Assembly: GCA_016342595.1 (NCBI GenBank)
Contig: JAEINY010000040.1
Coordinates: 1-35,375 of the forward strand
Reading direction: 5' to 3'
Source: Marinilabiliaceae bacterium
GTDB taxonomy: Bacteria > Bacteroidota > Bacteroidia > Bacteroidales > Marinilabiliaceae
Length of the DNA: 35,375 bases
The notes below the pieces were generated by a model that had not been told where the DNA came from, did not search any database, and saw nothing but the letters and a program-made list of their open reading frames with translations. The translations under genes and the position numbers were made by a program. The number at the start of each line of letters is the position of its first letter. Position 1 is the stretch's first letter. Positions 1 through 7,997 of this stretch are shown piece by piece.

Positions 1-449
1 TTTCCGGTTATTATATTTTTATCGGTCACTACTGATTGCGTGGTAACATTTGCGCCTTTCAAATGTGATTCAAAACCGGGGTAACAAGTGACGGTCTTAC
101 CCTTTAGAAGTCCCAGTTCACCCAGTATCATGGGAGCCGCACAGATGGCAGCGATTAGTTTGTTTTTGGCGGCAAAATCTACCAATAGTTTTCTTAACTC
201 CTGATGATTATTCAGGTTTGAAGTTCCGGGCATTCCTCCTGGTAGTATGATCATGTCAATGTTACTGTAATCAATATCTGTAAATAAGGCATCTGCAAGT
301 ACAGTTATTTGCCTGGCACCGGTAACTCTTAAGTCATTTGAAATAGAAACCGTTGTTACATTTATGCCCGCCCTTCTTAAAACATCAACAGGCGTGAGTG
401 CTTCAACTTCTTCAAAACCCTTGGCAAGAAATAGGACTACTTTTTTCAT
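1..449 (-). CDS. DJ-1/PfpI family protein (C-terminus cut by window edge)
   Basis: Reading the minus strand from the ATG at 449-447 gives 149 codons before the window ends. The start MKKVVLFLAKGFEEVEA is the classic DJ-1/YajL N-terminus. The conserved glutamate is E16 (equivalent to DJ-1 E18), and the nucleophile-elbow cysteine is C103 in AAICAAPM. A glycine-rich ILPGGMPG loop lies between them. DJ-1-like proteins form dimers, are cytosolic (no signal peptide is seen) and have been linked to oxidative-stress protection and glyoxal or deglycase-type activities; the exact substrate cannot be told from sequence. The family is about 180-190 residues, so some 35-40 are missing beyond position 1. 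It is transcribed away from the sigma-factor gene and looks like a housekeeping neighbour of the PUL. Confidence 0.9.
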   Translation of the reverse strand, partial: MKKVVLFLAKGFEEVEALTPVDVLRRAGINVTTVSISNDLRVTGARQITVLADALFTDIDYSNIDMIILPGGMPGTSNLNNHQELRKLLVDFAAKNKLIAAICAAPMILGELGLLKGKTVTCYPGFESHLKGANVTTQSVVTDKNIITG

Positions 450-614
450 CGTTTAGTTATTTTCAATTATTTATATTATCCTTTGCATGATATGTTCATT
501 CAGGGACTTAAGTGTCTAATGGATGGTAATTGGTAAAGTAAGTAAAAGTTAATAAAAATAGAGATAAAAGTAATGGTTTGAAAGTTGAAAGTAGGGTGTT
601 CGTAATACTTTCCA

Positions 615-645
615 TTTGTTTTACAATTATGTTATTGTATTTTTG
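615..645 (+). promoter_or_regulatory. Bacteroidota housekeeping promoter of the ECF sigma gene
   Basis: TTTG at 615-618 is followed after 19 bp by TATTTTTG at 638-645. This is an exact match to the Bacteroidota consensus TTTG-N19-21-TAnnTTTG used by the primary sigma factor. The start codon at 661 lies 16 bp after the -7 element, so the 5' leader would be very short. It suggests the sigma factor is made constitutively and held by its anti-sigma partner. Confidence 0.75.
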
Positions 646-660
646 TATTGGGGGTTTTGA

Positions 661-1251
661 ATGGAAATATACGACCAGCATATTGTTAAGGGCTTAAAAA
701 ATGGTGAGGAGAAATACTTCAAGATGGTATTTGATTCATCCTACGATAAGTTATTTTTTTTCACCAAAGAGTTTGTGAAAGATGATGATACGGCTCATCA
801 ATTAACGCAGGGTGCCTTTGTGAAATTATGGGAAAAGCGGATTGGTTTAAAGGATCATTCAAATCTTCTGGCATGGCTTTTCACTGTGGTTAAAAACGAT
901 TGCCTGAAGTGGATGAAGAAAAGCAGTCTGTTAGAACCTTTGCCCCTAGATGGACAGTTTGCCAGAGATACTGGAAATGCTGTAAATGTATTGGCACTGC
1001 AACAATTGGATACTTCTGATTTGTCCATCCGGGAAATCAACCATATCATTAATGAAACACTTAATCAACTCCCCCCTCGTTGTCGCGAAGTTTTTCAGTT
1101 AAGTCGATTCGAAGAGTTGAAAAATCGTGAGATTGCTGCGCAATTACATATTTCGGAGAAAGCTGTGGAAGCACATATCTCAAAAGCTCTGAAGATTTTC
1201 AGGGTAAATTTATCCGAATATTTGCCGTTGGTTAGTTGGTTGTTTATCTGA
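661..1251 (+). CDS. ECF RNA polymerase sigma-70 factor
   Basis: A 196-residue ECF sigma factor of the Bacteroidota PUL type. Region 2 lies at about residues 20-85 (core binding and -10 recognition; DTAHQLTQGAFVKLWEKR) and region 4 at about 125-180, with the helix-turn-helix around REIAAQLHISEKAVEAHI. In this family the sigma factor is sequestered at the inner membrane by a FecR-type anti-sigma protein and released when a TonB-dependent SusC with an STN domain senses its glycan. Exactly that partner set follows: a FecR protein 107 bp downstream and then an STN-SusC. The probable targets are the SusC1-SusD1-GH2-GH29 genes. The ATG is preceded by a consensus promoter and there is no ribosome-binding site, as is normal for the phylum. 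Confidence 0.93.
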   Translation: MEIYDQHIVKGLKNGEEKYFKMVFDSSYDKLFFFTKEFVKDDDTAHQLTQGAFVKLWEKRIGLKDHSNLLAWLFTVVKNDCLKWMKKSSLLEPLPLDGQFARDTGNAVNVLALQQLDTSDLSIREINHIINETLNQLPPRCREVFQLSRFEELKNREIAAQLHISEKAVEAHISKALKIFRVNLSEYLPLVSWLFI

Positions 1252-1358
1252 TAGTTCTTCTCCTTTTTCAAAAAAAACATAAAAAAAGTGACTTTTTTAC
1301 ATAGGGGAAAACCGTTTTGGTGGATTTACTATATGAAAAGCTGATATTTCGTAGGTGA

Positions 1359-2285
1359 ATGAAAGAACAAGATAACAGATATAGTAGGGAAGAAATGAAA
1401 GAGCAAGCCGGGTTAAAATTAATTCGTGCTTTAACAGCTACGCATCTTTCATTGGAAAGCAAGCAGAAGGAGTTGGTTTATTCGAAAATCAGGAAAAAGG
1501 CCAAAATTTCCGATCAAAGCAGAGTGGGATTTATAAGTATTTTTGCTCGTTATGCAGCTGTTTTGTTGATTGGTGCCGTGGTTTATCATTTGTTGTTCCT
1601 AAATAGTAACGAGTCTACTCATTCGAGTGCTGAATTTGCTGAAGTAATTGTGCCAGTCGGTCAAATGGCTGAGTTAATATTACCTGATAGCACGCATGTG
1701 GTGTTGAATTCTAATTCATCATTAAAATATCGCACCTCTTTTAACAAGAAGAAAAGAGGTGTGGAGCTTGTAGGAGAGGGGTATTTTACGGTGGCTAAAA
1801 ATACAGAAATACCCTTTATTGTGTCAACAAATATTTATGACATAAAGGTTACGGGTACTCAGTTTAATGTTGAAGCCTATGCCGATGAGTCAATCACTAC
1901 GACTTTAGTTGAAGGCGAGGTTGTTGTGGAGTGGGAAGATGCCGGTCAATCTTTAGTAATGAAACCTGGTGAATCAGTAGAATGGTCATTGGAAAACAAT
2001 AAGCTAAAAAAGTACAGTTCAGAAACATTCAATCTACTGAGTTGGCAAAAAGGTCTTATTCAGTTTCGGAGTGCTCCAATGCAACAGGTTGCAACATATA
2101 TAGAACGCTGGTATAATGTTGATGTGAAGTTTGAAAATAAGAATTCACAAACCGTTTTAGTGAATGGTACCATGTTGAAAGATAAACCAGTTTTGGAAGT
2201 ATTAAACCTGTTGGAAATGACTGGTCAGGTTGATTATGAGATTATTGAGAAAGGACACGATAGACCAATAGTGATTATTAAATAG
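1359..2285 (+). CDS. FecR-family anti-sigma factor
   Basis: A 308-residue inner-membrane anti-sigma factor. Residues 1-59 are a charged cytoplasmic segment that would hold the sigma factor. A single membrane helix spans about 60-81 (IFARYAAVLLIGAVVYHLLF). A periplasmic FecR domain follows at about 95-190, with the typical VPVGQMAELILPDSTHVVLN start and the TGTQFNVEAY motif. The C-terminal DUF4974 domain at about 230-305 is the part thought to contact the STN domain of the partner SusC. It lies between an ECF sigma gene and an STN-containing SusC, the standard trans-envelope signalling order. The 107-bp gap after the sigma gene contains a CATAGGGGAAAACC stretch but no convincing terminator, so the two are probably co-transcribed. 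Confidence 0.93.
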   Translation: MKEQDNRYSREEMKEQAGLKLIRALTATHLSLESKQKELVYSKIRKKAKISDQSRVGFISIFARYAAVLLIGAVVYHLLFLNSNESTHSSAEFAEVIVPVGQMAELILPDSTHVVLNSNSSLKYRTSFNKKKRGVELVGEGYFTVAKNTEIPFIVSTNIYDIKVTGTQFNVEAYADESITTTLVEGEVVVEWEDAGQSLVMKPGESVEWSLENNKLKKYSSETFNLLSWQKGLIQFRSAPMQQVATYIERWYNVDVKFENKNSQTVLVNGTMLKDKPVLEVLNLLEMTGQVDYEIIEKGHDRPIVIIK

Positions 2286-2300
2286 TATTAAAAGAAAAAA

Positions 2301-2390
2301 ACCGGAAAACATGTGAAAGTTTTCCGGTGTTAGGATGGACTCAGAAAATACCGCCATATTTTTTGAGTCTGATAAGTAACCCTTTCGGGT
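2301..2390 (+). promoter_or_regulatory. Structured leader upstream of SusC1 (three hairpins)
   Basis: Three inverted repeats lie in the gap before SusC1. A perfect 10-bp stem pairs ACCGGAAAAC (2301-2310) with GTTTTCCGGT (2319-2328). GACTCA (2338-2343) pairs with TGAGTC (2364-2369). A small ACCC/GGGT hairpin lies at 2379-2390. The first stem has an A-run before it and no T-run after it on the plus strand, so it is not a classical forward terminator. The set may be an mRNA-processing or control leader for the highly expressed SusC message, or may contain the ECF-dependent promoter. No consensus TAnnTTTG is visible here. Confidence 0.5.
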
Positions 2391-2417
2391 AAGTATTAAT
2401 CAATACAGTTCAAATTT

Positions 2418-5400
2418 ATGAAAAAAAATCATTTTTATTCGTCCGCTAAAGGACGAAGGTGGAAACTATTGTTAATTATGAGGCTGACATTTTTTCTCAT
2501 TGCGCTGAGCATCTTTAATGTAAGTGCAATGGATAGTAAGGCACAAGATTCAAAATTTAATATTAATGTAAAGAATGCCACTTTACGTGAGGTATTGGAT
2601 AAGATTGAAAAGGAATCGGATTATTATTTCTATTACAAAACTGATGAATCGACTTTGGATTACCGGGTATCCGGGCAATTTGAGGATGAATCTATTCTCG
2701 AGTTATTGGATAGTGTATTAGCTGGTACTAACCTGACCTATCGTATCGTGGATAATTACATAGCATTGGTACCTAAACAGGCATCCGGTACTTCAGCTTC
2801 CGGACAGGAGGTCGAAAAGAAAGTAACGGGAAAGGTAATTGATGCACAGGGTGAACCGATTCCTGGTGTGAATATCTATGAAAAAGGAACCAGCAATGGT
2901 GTCATTACGGGTATTGATGGCGATTACAATATCAAAGTGAGCAATGTTGAGAGGGTATTAGTTTTTTCGTTTATTGGGTTTGATACTCAGGAGATTCAAG
3001 TTAATGGACGGAATGAGATTAATATTACCTTGATGGAAGAAATCACAGGCCTGGACGAAGTAGTGGTAGTAGGTTACGGTACTCAGAAAAAAGTTAATTT
3101 GACCGGTGCTGTAGAAAGTGTACAGGGGGATGTGATTGCTAAAAAAGCAGCTCCAAATATTGGGCAGGCTTTGCAAGGTGTTGTGCCTAATCTGAATGTT
3201 TCTGTAGCAAATGGAGACCCTAATACCCAACCAAGTTTTAATATTCGAGGTGGCACTTCTTTCTCTTACAATTCCTCAGATAAGAAATGGCAGATGAATA
3301 ATGGCTCACCTTTAGTTTTGGTGGATGGTGTAAAAATGAATCTGAACCGGATTAACCCGGAGGATGTCCAAAGTATATCTGTTATTAAAGATGCAGCAGC
3401 TGCGGCTATTTATGGATCGGAAGGCACCTATGGTGTTATTTTGGTGACGACTAAAGGTGGTCAGAAAGATACCAAGCCAACAGTAAGTTATAGTTCAATG
3501 TACCAGTTAAGTTCACCGATTAATACACCTGATTTGATGAATTCTTATCAATATCAGAAAGCACAACATGAAGCCATCTATTTATCAGGTGAAACACCAA
3601 GTGCAATAGCTGATAGAAAACTGGCGGCCGTAAAGGCCTATTATGAAAACCCTGATACAGCACCATACTATATAATGGAAGATGAGGGAGATTTGAACAG
3701 TAGTATTATCTGGGTCGGTAATACCGATCCCTACGAGGAAATTATTGGAGACTATGCACCGCTACAGAAGCATAACATCTCGGTACGTGGTGGAGGGAAA
3801 TACAGTACATACTATGCATCTGTTGGGTATCAAGGTCAGGAAGGTATCTACAAAGTCAATGCAGACAAACATAAACGGTATAATGCAGTAATAAATTTAT
3901 CATCGGATATTACCGATTGGTTAAAAACTGATTTCCGTTTGAATTACAGTCAGATTCAGTACGATGCACCAATAGGAATTAGTGGGATATGGGGACGTTT
4001 AAGTACAGAGGCTGAACGTATGATTATGATGCCTGTCCGGTTACCTGAAAATTCGCCTGCCGGAGATATGTTTACCGATAATAAAATTAGCTTTTTCCAT
4101 CAGGATGGTAATCGTACTGATACAAAAACAGAGGACATGGTGTTGTTTGGCGGTGCTACCGTTAAATTGGCAAAATGGTTAGATATAAAGGGTGACCTGT
4201 CTTATAAATCATACAATTATTATAAAAAAGATGTGCGTCCAGAGCACGAAAGGATTGACCTGGAATGGTATAATCCTGTTGTCACACACAGTACTCCAGG
4301 CTATGTTTCTAAATTTTATACTAGACGTGAAAATATTATTACAAACATCTACGCCAATTTTGATAAAACATTTTTTACAGATCATAATGTGAATGGGGTG
4401 TTTGGTTATAATCAGGAATTATTTAAATACAGTAATTTTTGGGCAAGAGGTGAACACATGATAAGCGAAGAGGTTCCTGTTATTGGAAAGACTACCGGAG
4501 ATGAGAAATACGCAAATGATGGGGAAAGTCATTGGGCTAAGCGAGGAGCTTTTGTTCGTTTAAGTTATAGTTATAAAGGAAAATATCTCGCTGAGATCAA
4601 TGGCCGCTATGATGGAACGTCTTATTTTGATGAAGGTTATCGATTCAATTGGTTCCCATCATACTCAGTCGGATGGCGTGTGTCAGAAGAGATATTTATG
4701 GATTGGTCTGATGATTTCCTGGACAACTTAAAACTTCGTGCCTCTTACGGTAGTTTGGGTAATGCACAAGGGTTTGGATCCTTTTATCCGTTTTATCCGT
4801 CCTATGGTTCCCGTGCAGAAGTAAACTACATTTTTGATGGCAACAGACCTATGGCAATTACTCAACCAGGTATGGTTGATGCGCAATTAACTTGGGAGAC
4901 TGCTTCAACTCTTGATTTTGGTTTCGATATGATGGTATGGAATAAATTGAGTGCTACCTATGATTGGTATGAGCGTAAAACAACTGACATATTAGGAAGA
5001 GCATCTAATTTACCCGGTGTGCTCGGAGCATCTGAACCTAAAACGAATAGTGGTACGATGAAGACCGTCGGTTGGGAATTGTCTATTAACTGGAATGATC
5101 GCCTTGATAATGGTTTACAATATGGATTGGGCTTTATGATGTCTGATTATAAATCTGAAATTATAGAGTTTGCCAACAATGAAGAGTTGAAAATTAACAC
5201 TCTATATAAAGGCATGAAGATGGGTGAGATTTGGGGATATGAAACGGAAGGTATTTTCCAGACACAGGAAGAAATTGATGCCTATCTTGAAACCATTGAT
5301 TATTCAAGAGTAAATTCAGATGTACGTCCTGGAGATATCAAATATGCTAACCTGAATAGCGATGATGAAGTATCAAGTGGGTTAGGTGTTCTGGAAGATA

Positions 5401-5894
5401 CGGGCGATAAGCGCATTATCGGTAACACCACCCCACGTTATCAATTTGGTATTACCGCTAATGCCGAATGGAAAGGTTTTGATTTTAACATGCACTGGCA
5501 AGGAGTTGGTAAACGAGATGTATGGATTAGTAATGTGGATTATTGGGGTTTAATTGGTGGGGGAACCGGAACCATGTATACCTATAATAAATCATGGACC
5601 CCGGAACGTCCGGATGCTTATTTCCCGGCTTACCGCAGTTCAGGAGCCAACCGGGCGATTCAGACCCGTTATTTGCAAAATGGTGCTTTTATGCGTTTGA
5701 AAACACTAACCCTGGGATATACAATTCCTAAGTTATTAATACAAAAAGGGAAAGTTGATAATGTGAGGGTATATTTTACCGGCACTAATTTGTTAACATT
5801 TGATGATTTACCAGACATGGTAGATCCTGAAATGTTATCTCAAAGATATCCTTTGATGAAAAGTTACACGTTGGGTGTACAGGTATCATTTTAA
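2418..5894 (+). CDS. SusC-like TonB-dependent outer-membrane transporter with STN domain (SusC1)
   Basis: An 1158-residue SusC/RagA-type porin that imports oligosaccharides with the lipoprotein SusD encoded next to it. An N-terminal hydrophobic export signal lies within residues 1-42. An STN (secretin/TonB short N-terminal) domain at about 48-118 contacts anti-sigma factors. A carboxypeptidase-regulatory-like domain is at about 135-205 and the TonB-box segment LDEVVVVGYGTQKK begins at residue 212. The plug domain runs to about 345, followed by the 22-strand barrel, ending in the aromatic SYTLGVQVSF typical of outer-membrane beta-barrels. The STN domain, absent from the other two SusC proteins here, matches the upstream ECF sigma/FecR pair. 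The SusD start lies 3 bp after the stop, so the two are co-translated or nearly so. Confidence 0.96.
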   Translation: MKKNHFYSSAKGRRWKLLLIMRLTFFLIALSIFNVSAMDSKAQDSKFNINVKNATLREVLDKIEKESDYYFYYKTDESTLDYRVSGQFEDESILELLDSVLAGTNLTYRIVDNYIALVPKQASGTSASGQEVEKKVTGKVIDAQGEPIPGVNIYEKGTSNGVITGIDGDYNIKVSNVERVLVFSFIGFDTQEIQVNGRNEINITLMEEITGLDEVVVVGYGTQKKVNLTGAVESVQGDVIAKKAAPNIGQALQGVVPNLNVSVANGDPNTQPSFNIRGGTSFSYNSSDKKWQMNNGSPLVLVDGVKMNLNRINPEDVQSISVIKDAAAAAIYGSEGTYGVILVTTKGGQKDTKPTVSYSSMYQLSSPINTPDLMNSYQYQKAQHEAIYLSGETPSAIADRKLAAVKAYYENPDTAPYYIMEDEGDLNSSIIWVGNTDPYEEIIGDYAPLQKHNISVRGGGKYSTYYASVGYQGQEGIYKVNADKHKRYNAVINLSSDITDWLKTDFRLNYSQIQYDAPIGISGIWGRLSTEAERMIMMPVRLPENSPAGDMFTDNKISFFHQDGNRTDTKTEDMVLFGGATVKLAKWLDIKGDLSYKSYNYYKKDVRPEHERIDLEWYNPVVTHSTPGYVSKFYTRRENIITNIYANFDKTFFTDHNVNGVFGYNQELFKYSNFWARGEHMISEEVPVIGKTTGDEKYANDGESHWAKRGAFVRLSYSYKGKYLAEINGRYDGTSYFDEGYRFNWFPSYSVGWRVSEEIFMDWSDDFLDNLKLRASYGSLGNAQGFGSFYPFYPSYGSRAEVNYIFDGNRPMAITQPGMVDAQLTWETASTLDFGFDMMVWNKLSATYDWYERKTTDILGRASNLPGVLGASEPKTNSGTMKTVGWELSINWNDRLDNGLQYGLGFMMSDYKSEIIEFANNEELKINTLYKGMKMGEIWGYETEGIFQTQEEIDAYLETIDYSRVNSDVRPGDIKYANLNSDDEVSSGLGVLEDTGDKRIIGNTTPRYQFGITANAEWKGFDFNMHWQGVGKRDVWISNVDYWGLIGGGTGTMYTYNKSWTPERPDAYFPAYRSSGANRAIQTRYLQNGAFMRLKTLTLGYTIPKLLIQKGKVDNVRVYFTGTNLLTFDDLPDMVDPEMLSQRYPLMKSYTLGVQVSF

Positions 5895-5897
5895 TTA

Positions 5898-7769
5898 ATG
5901 CTATTAAAAGTTATGAAGATGAAGTTTAAATATATAATTGTATTTGCATGTTTATTATCGCTTTGGAGCTGCGATGATGAGTTTATGGAGCGCTATCCAT
6001 TGGATGCGGTAAATGATGAAAATTTCTGGCGCAATGAATCGGATTTAGAACTTTATTGTAATAATTTTTACGAATATTACATTACTGGCCATCAAAATGG
6101 GTGGGGCAGTAGCACCAACTGGCCTTGGGGCTATGCCGGCAGTAAATTTATGTATGGTGATATTCATTCAGATAATGCTATGTCAAAATACTGGTCGCGT
6201 GCCAAAATGATCAATGGTAAGTATGTGGAGCCAACAGGTTCGGAATCTGGCGGTTGGTATTTTAGGCGAATTCGTAACTTTAATTTCTTTTTGGATAATT
6301 ATACCAGAGTAAATATTGAGCCAGAAGTAAGGAATCAATATGCTGGTGAGATATTCTTTTTTAAAGCATTCGATTATTTCGAGAAAGTGAAATTATTTGG
6401 CGATGTACCATGGTTAGATCGAGTGTTAGATACAGATTCGCCTGAATTATACGGACCAAGGACTCCTCGTGTACAGGTAATGGATTCTGTACTAATGTGT
6501 ATCAATAAAGCAATAGATTGCTTACCTTCCAAGGGAGCAGCTAAGCCAGAGCGACTTAACAAAGATGTAGCATTATTAGTAAAGGCGAGAATCTGTTTGC
6601 ATGAAGGTACATTTCGTAAGTATCACAGCGATTTGAATTTAGATGAAACAAAGTTCTTAAATGAAGCAGTTAACGCTTGTCAAGAGTTGATGGGCGCGGG
6701 GTATAAACTCTATTCAACTGGTAATCCTGATCAGGATTATTACAATTTATTTGTACAATACAATTACGATAATAATCCAGAGGTATTGCTTTACCGCAAA
6801 TATGGCGAAGATGTATTGGGGCACGCCTCATTGCGCTATTATAATTTGAACCTGCGAAACCAGGTGGGAGCTACCAAATCGCTGGTGAATGAATATTTAT
6901 GTGCAGATGGTCAACCTATTTCATCAAGTCTGTTGTACTTGGGTGATGATAGTATTCAGAGTGAGATGCGCAACCGTGACCCTCGTTTACGTCAAACTGT
7001 TGCAGCTCCGGGGGAGTACATCTTAAATCCGAATAATACATCGGCAACTACGTCAAAAGGTAAGGGGCCTGAAAAGAAAATGCCAGATATCCCTGGTACA
7101 ACAGGCTTTGTTTGTCCTACCGGTTATCGTTTGGTTAAGTATTGGATTGATGATATGGATGAAATTGGCCGTGTCACAAATGGTATTTTGCCTTGTCCGG
7201 AGTTCCGATATGCCGAGATTTTGCTTATTTATGCTGAGGCCATGGCTGAACTGGGTAAAAGTGATCAAGGAGTATTGGATGCTACTGTAAACAAACTGAG
7301 AGATCGTGTTGGAATGACGCATATGACCATTGGATCTTTACCGGAAGATGCGATTATGGATGGAGAATACTCCAAGTATTGTGGTTATGTGCCTTCGGCA
7401 TTAATTCGTGAGATCCGCCGCGAAAGAAGAGTTGAGTTGGCTAATGAAAATTTTCGATGGGATGACCTGTGTCGCTGGCGTGCTGGCGGACTGTTATTAA
7501 AAAGTGAAGCTACACGTGGGATGAAATATGATGCTGCAGTTCAGGTGTATTATGGAGACAAAGCTCCTGAAATTGGAAAAAGTATACATGTAGATGAGAA
7601 CAATTACATCATGCCCTATGCCCGTTCATTAGAAACATCAGGAGGGAGAGTGTTTGAAGAACCCAAACAATACTATTTCCCTATTCCTCTAGAGGAGCTA
7701 GTGATGAATAAGAATTTGGTTCAAAACCCAGGATGGAAAGATGCATCTTCTTTAGATGAAACAGAATAA
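5898..7769 (+). CDS. SusD-like glycan-binding lipoprotein (SusD1)
   Basis: A 623-residue SusD/RagB-family surface lipoprotein that forms the lid of the SusC1 porin and captures glycan. The lipobox LWSC places the lipidated cysteine at residue 25, with CDDEFMERYPLD immediately after it. The family signature region with RERRVELANENFRWDDLCRW lies near residue 510-530, and the C-terminal LVQNPGW motif closes the protein. ATGs at 5913 and 5919 would give a shorter signal peptide (MKFKYIIVFACLLSLWSC) and either could be the real start. The protein is longer than the usual 500-580 residues, from loop insertions in the middle. A hairpin terminator-like structure follows it. Confidence 0.95.
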   Translation: MLLKVMKMKFKYIIVFACLLSLWSCDDEFMERYPLDAVNDENFWRNESDLELYCNNFYEYYITGHQNGWGSSTNWPWGYAGSKFMYGDIHSDNAMSKYWSRAKMINGKYVEPTGSESGGWYFRRIRNFNFFLDNYTRVNIEPEVRNQYAGEIFFFKAFDYFEKVKLFGDVPWLDRVLDTDSPELYGPRTPRVQVMDSVLMCINKAIDCLPSKGAAKPERLNKDVALLVKARICLHEGTFRKYHSDLNLDETKFLNEAVNACQELMGAGYKLYSTGNPDQDYYNLFVQYNYDNNPEVLLYRKYGEDVLGHASLRYYNLNLRNQVGATKSLVNEYLCADGQPISSSLLYLGDDSIQSEMRNRDPRLRQTVAAPGEYILNPNNTSATTSKGKGPEKKMPDIPGTTGFVCPTGYRLVKYWIDDMDEIGRVTNGILPCPEFRYAEILLIYAEAMAELGKSDQGVLDATVNKLRDRVGMTHMTIGSLPEDAIMDGEYSKYCGYVPSALIREIRRERRVELANENFRWDDLCRWRAGGLLLKSEATRGMKYDAAVQVYYGDKAPEIGKSIHVDENNYIMPYARSLETSGGRVFEEPKQYYFPIPLEELVMNKNLVQNPGWKDASSLDETE

Positions 7770-7790
7770 ATAGGACCTAAATAGTTGAAT

Positions 7791-7829
7791 CCGCCGCAAT
7801 TGTAATTCTTAAATTACTGTTTGTGGTGG
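7791..7829 (+). terminator. Hairpin after SusD1, probable attenuator or partial terminator
   Basis: CCGCCGCAA (7791-7799) pairs with TTGTGGTGG (7821-7829), 9 bp with two G-U pairs. Inside it GTAATT (7802-7807) pairs perfectly with AATTAC (7812-7817). A T-rich but interrupted stretch (TTTCATTTC) follows. It could end most SusC1-SusD1 transcripts while letting some read through into GH2, the usual reason for a high SusC/D to enzyme ratio. Confidence 0.55.
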
Positions 7830-7997
7830 TTTCATTTCACTCAATTGCATATTATCACCATGTAATGAAGACTCTCATTTTATGATAAAAAAATGTATAA
7901 ACTTATGGGGGCAAAGCTCTTTTGGATTGTATATATTATATAAGGGTTATGTTATTGAAGTCTGTTTAAAAAATGAGATAATAAAACATAGTTGACC

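Noticed and set aside
1252..1358. CATAGGGG stretch between sigma and anti-sigma genes as a promoter
   Set aside because: No TAnnTTTG with a properly spaced TTTG; I cannot support an independent promoter for the FecR gene.
7921..7957. TTTG ... TATGTTAT as a GH2 promoter
   Set aside because: Spacing is 23 bp and the -7 lacks the TTTG core; too weak to list.
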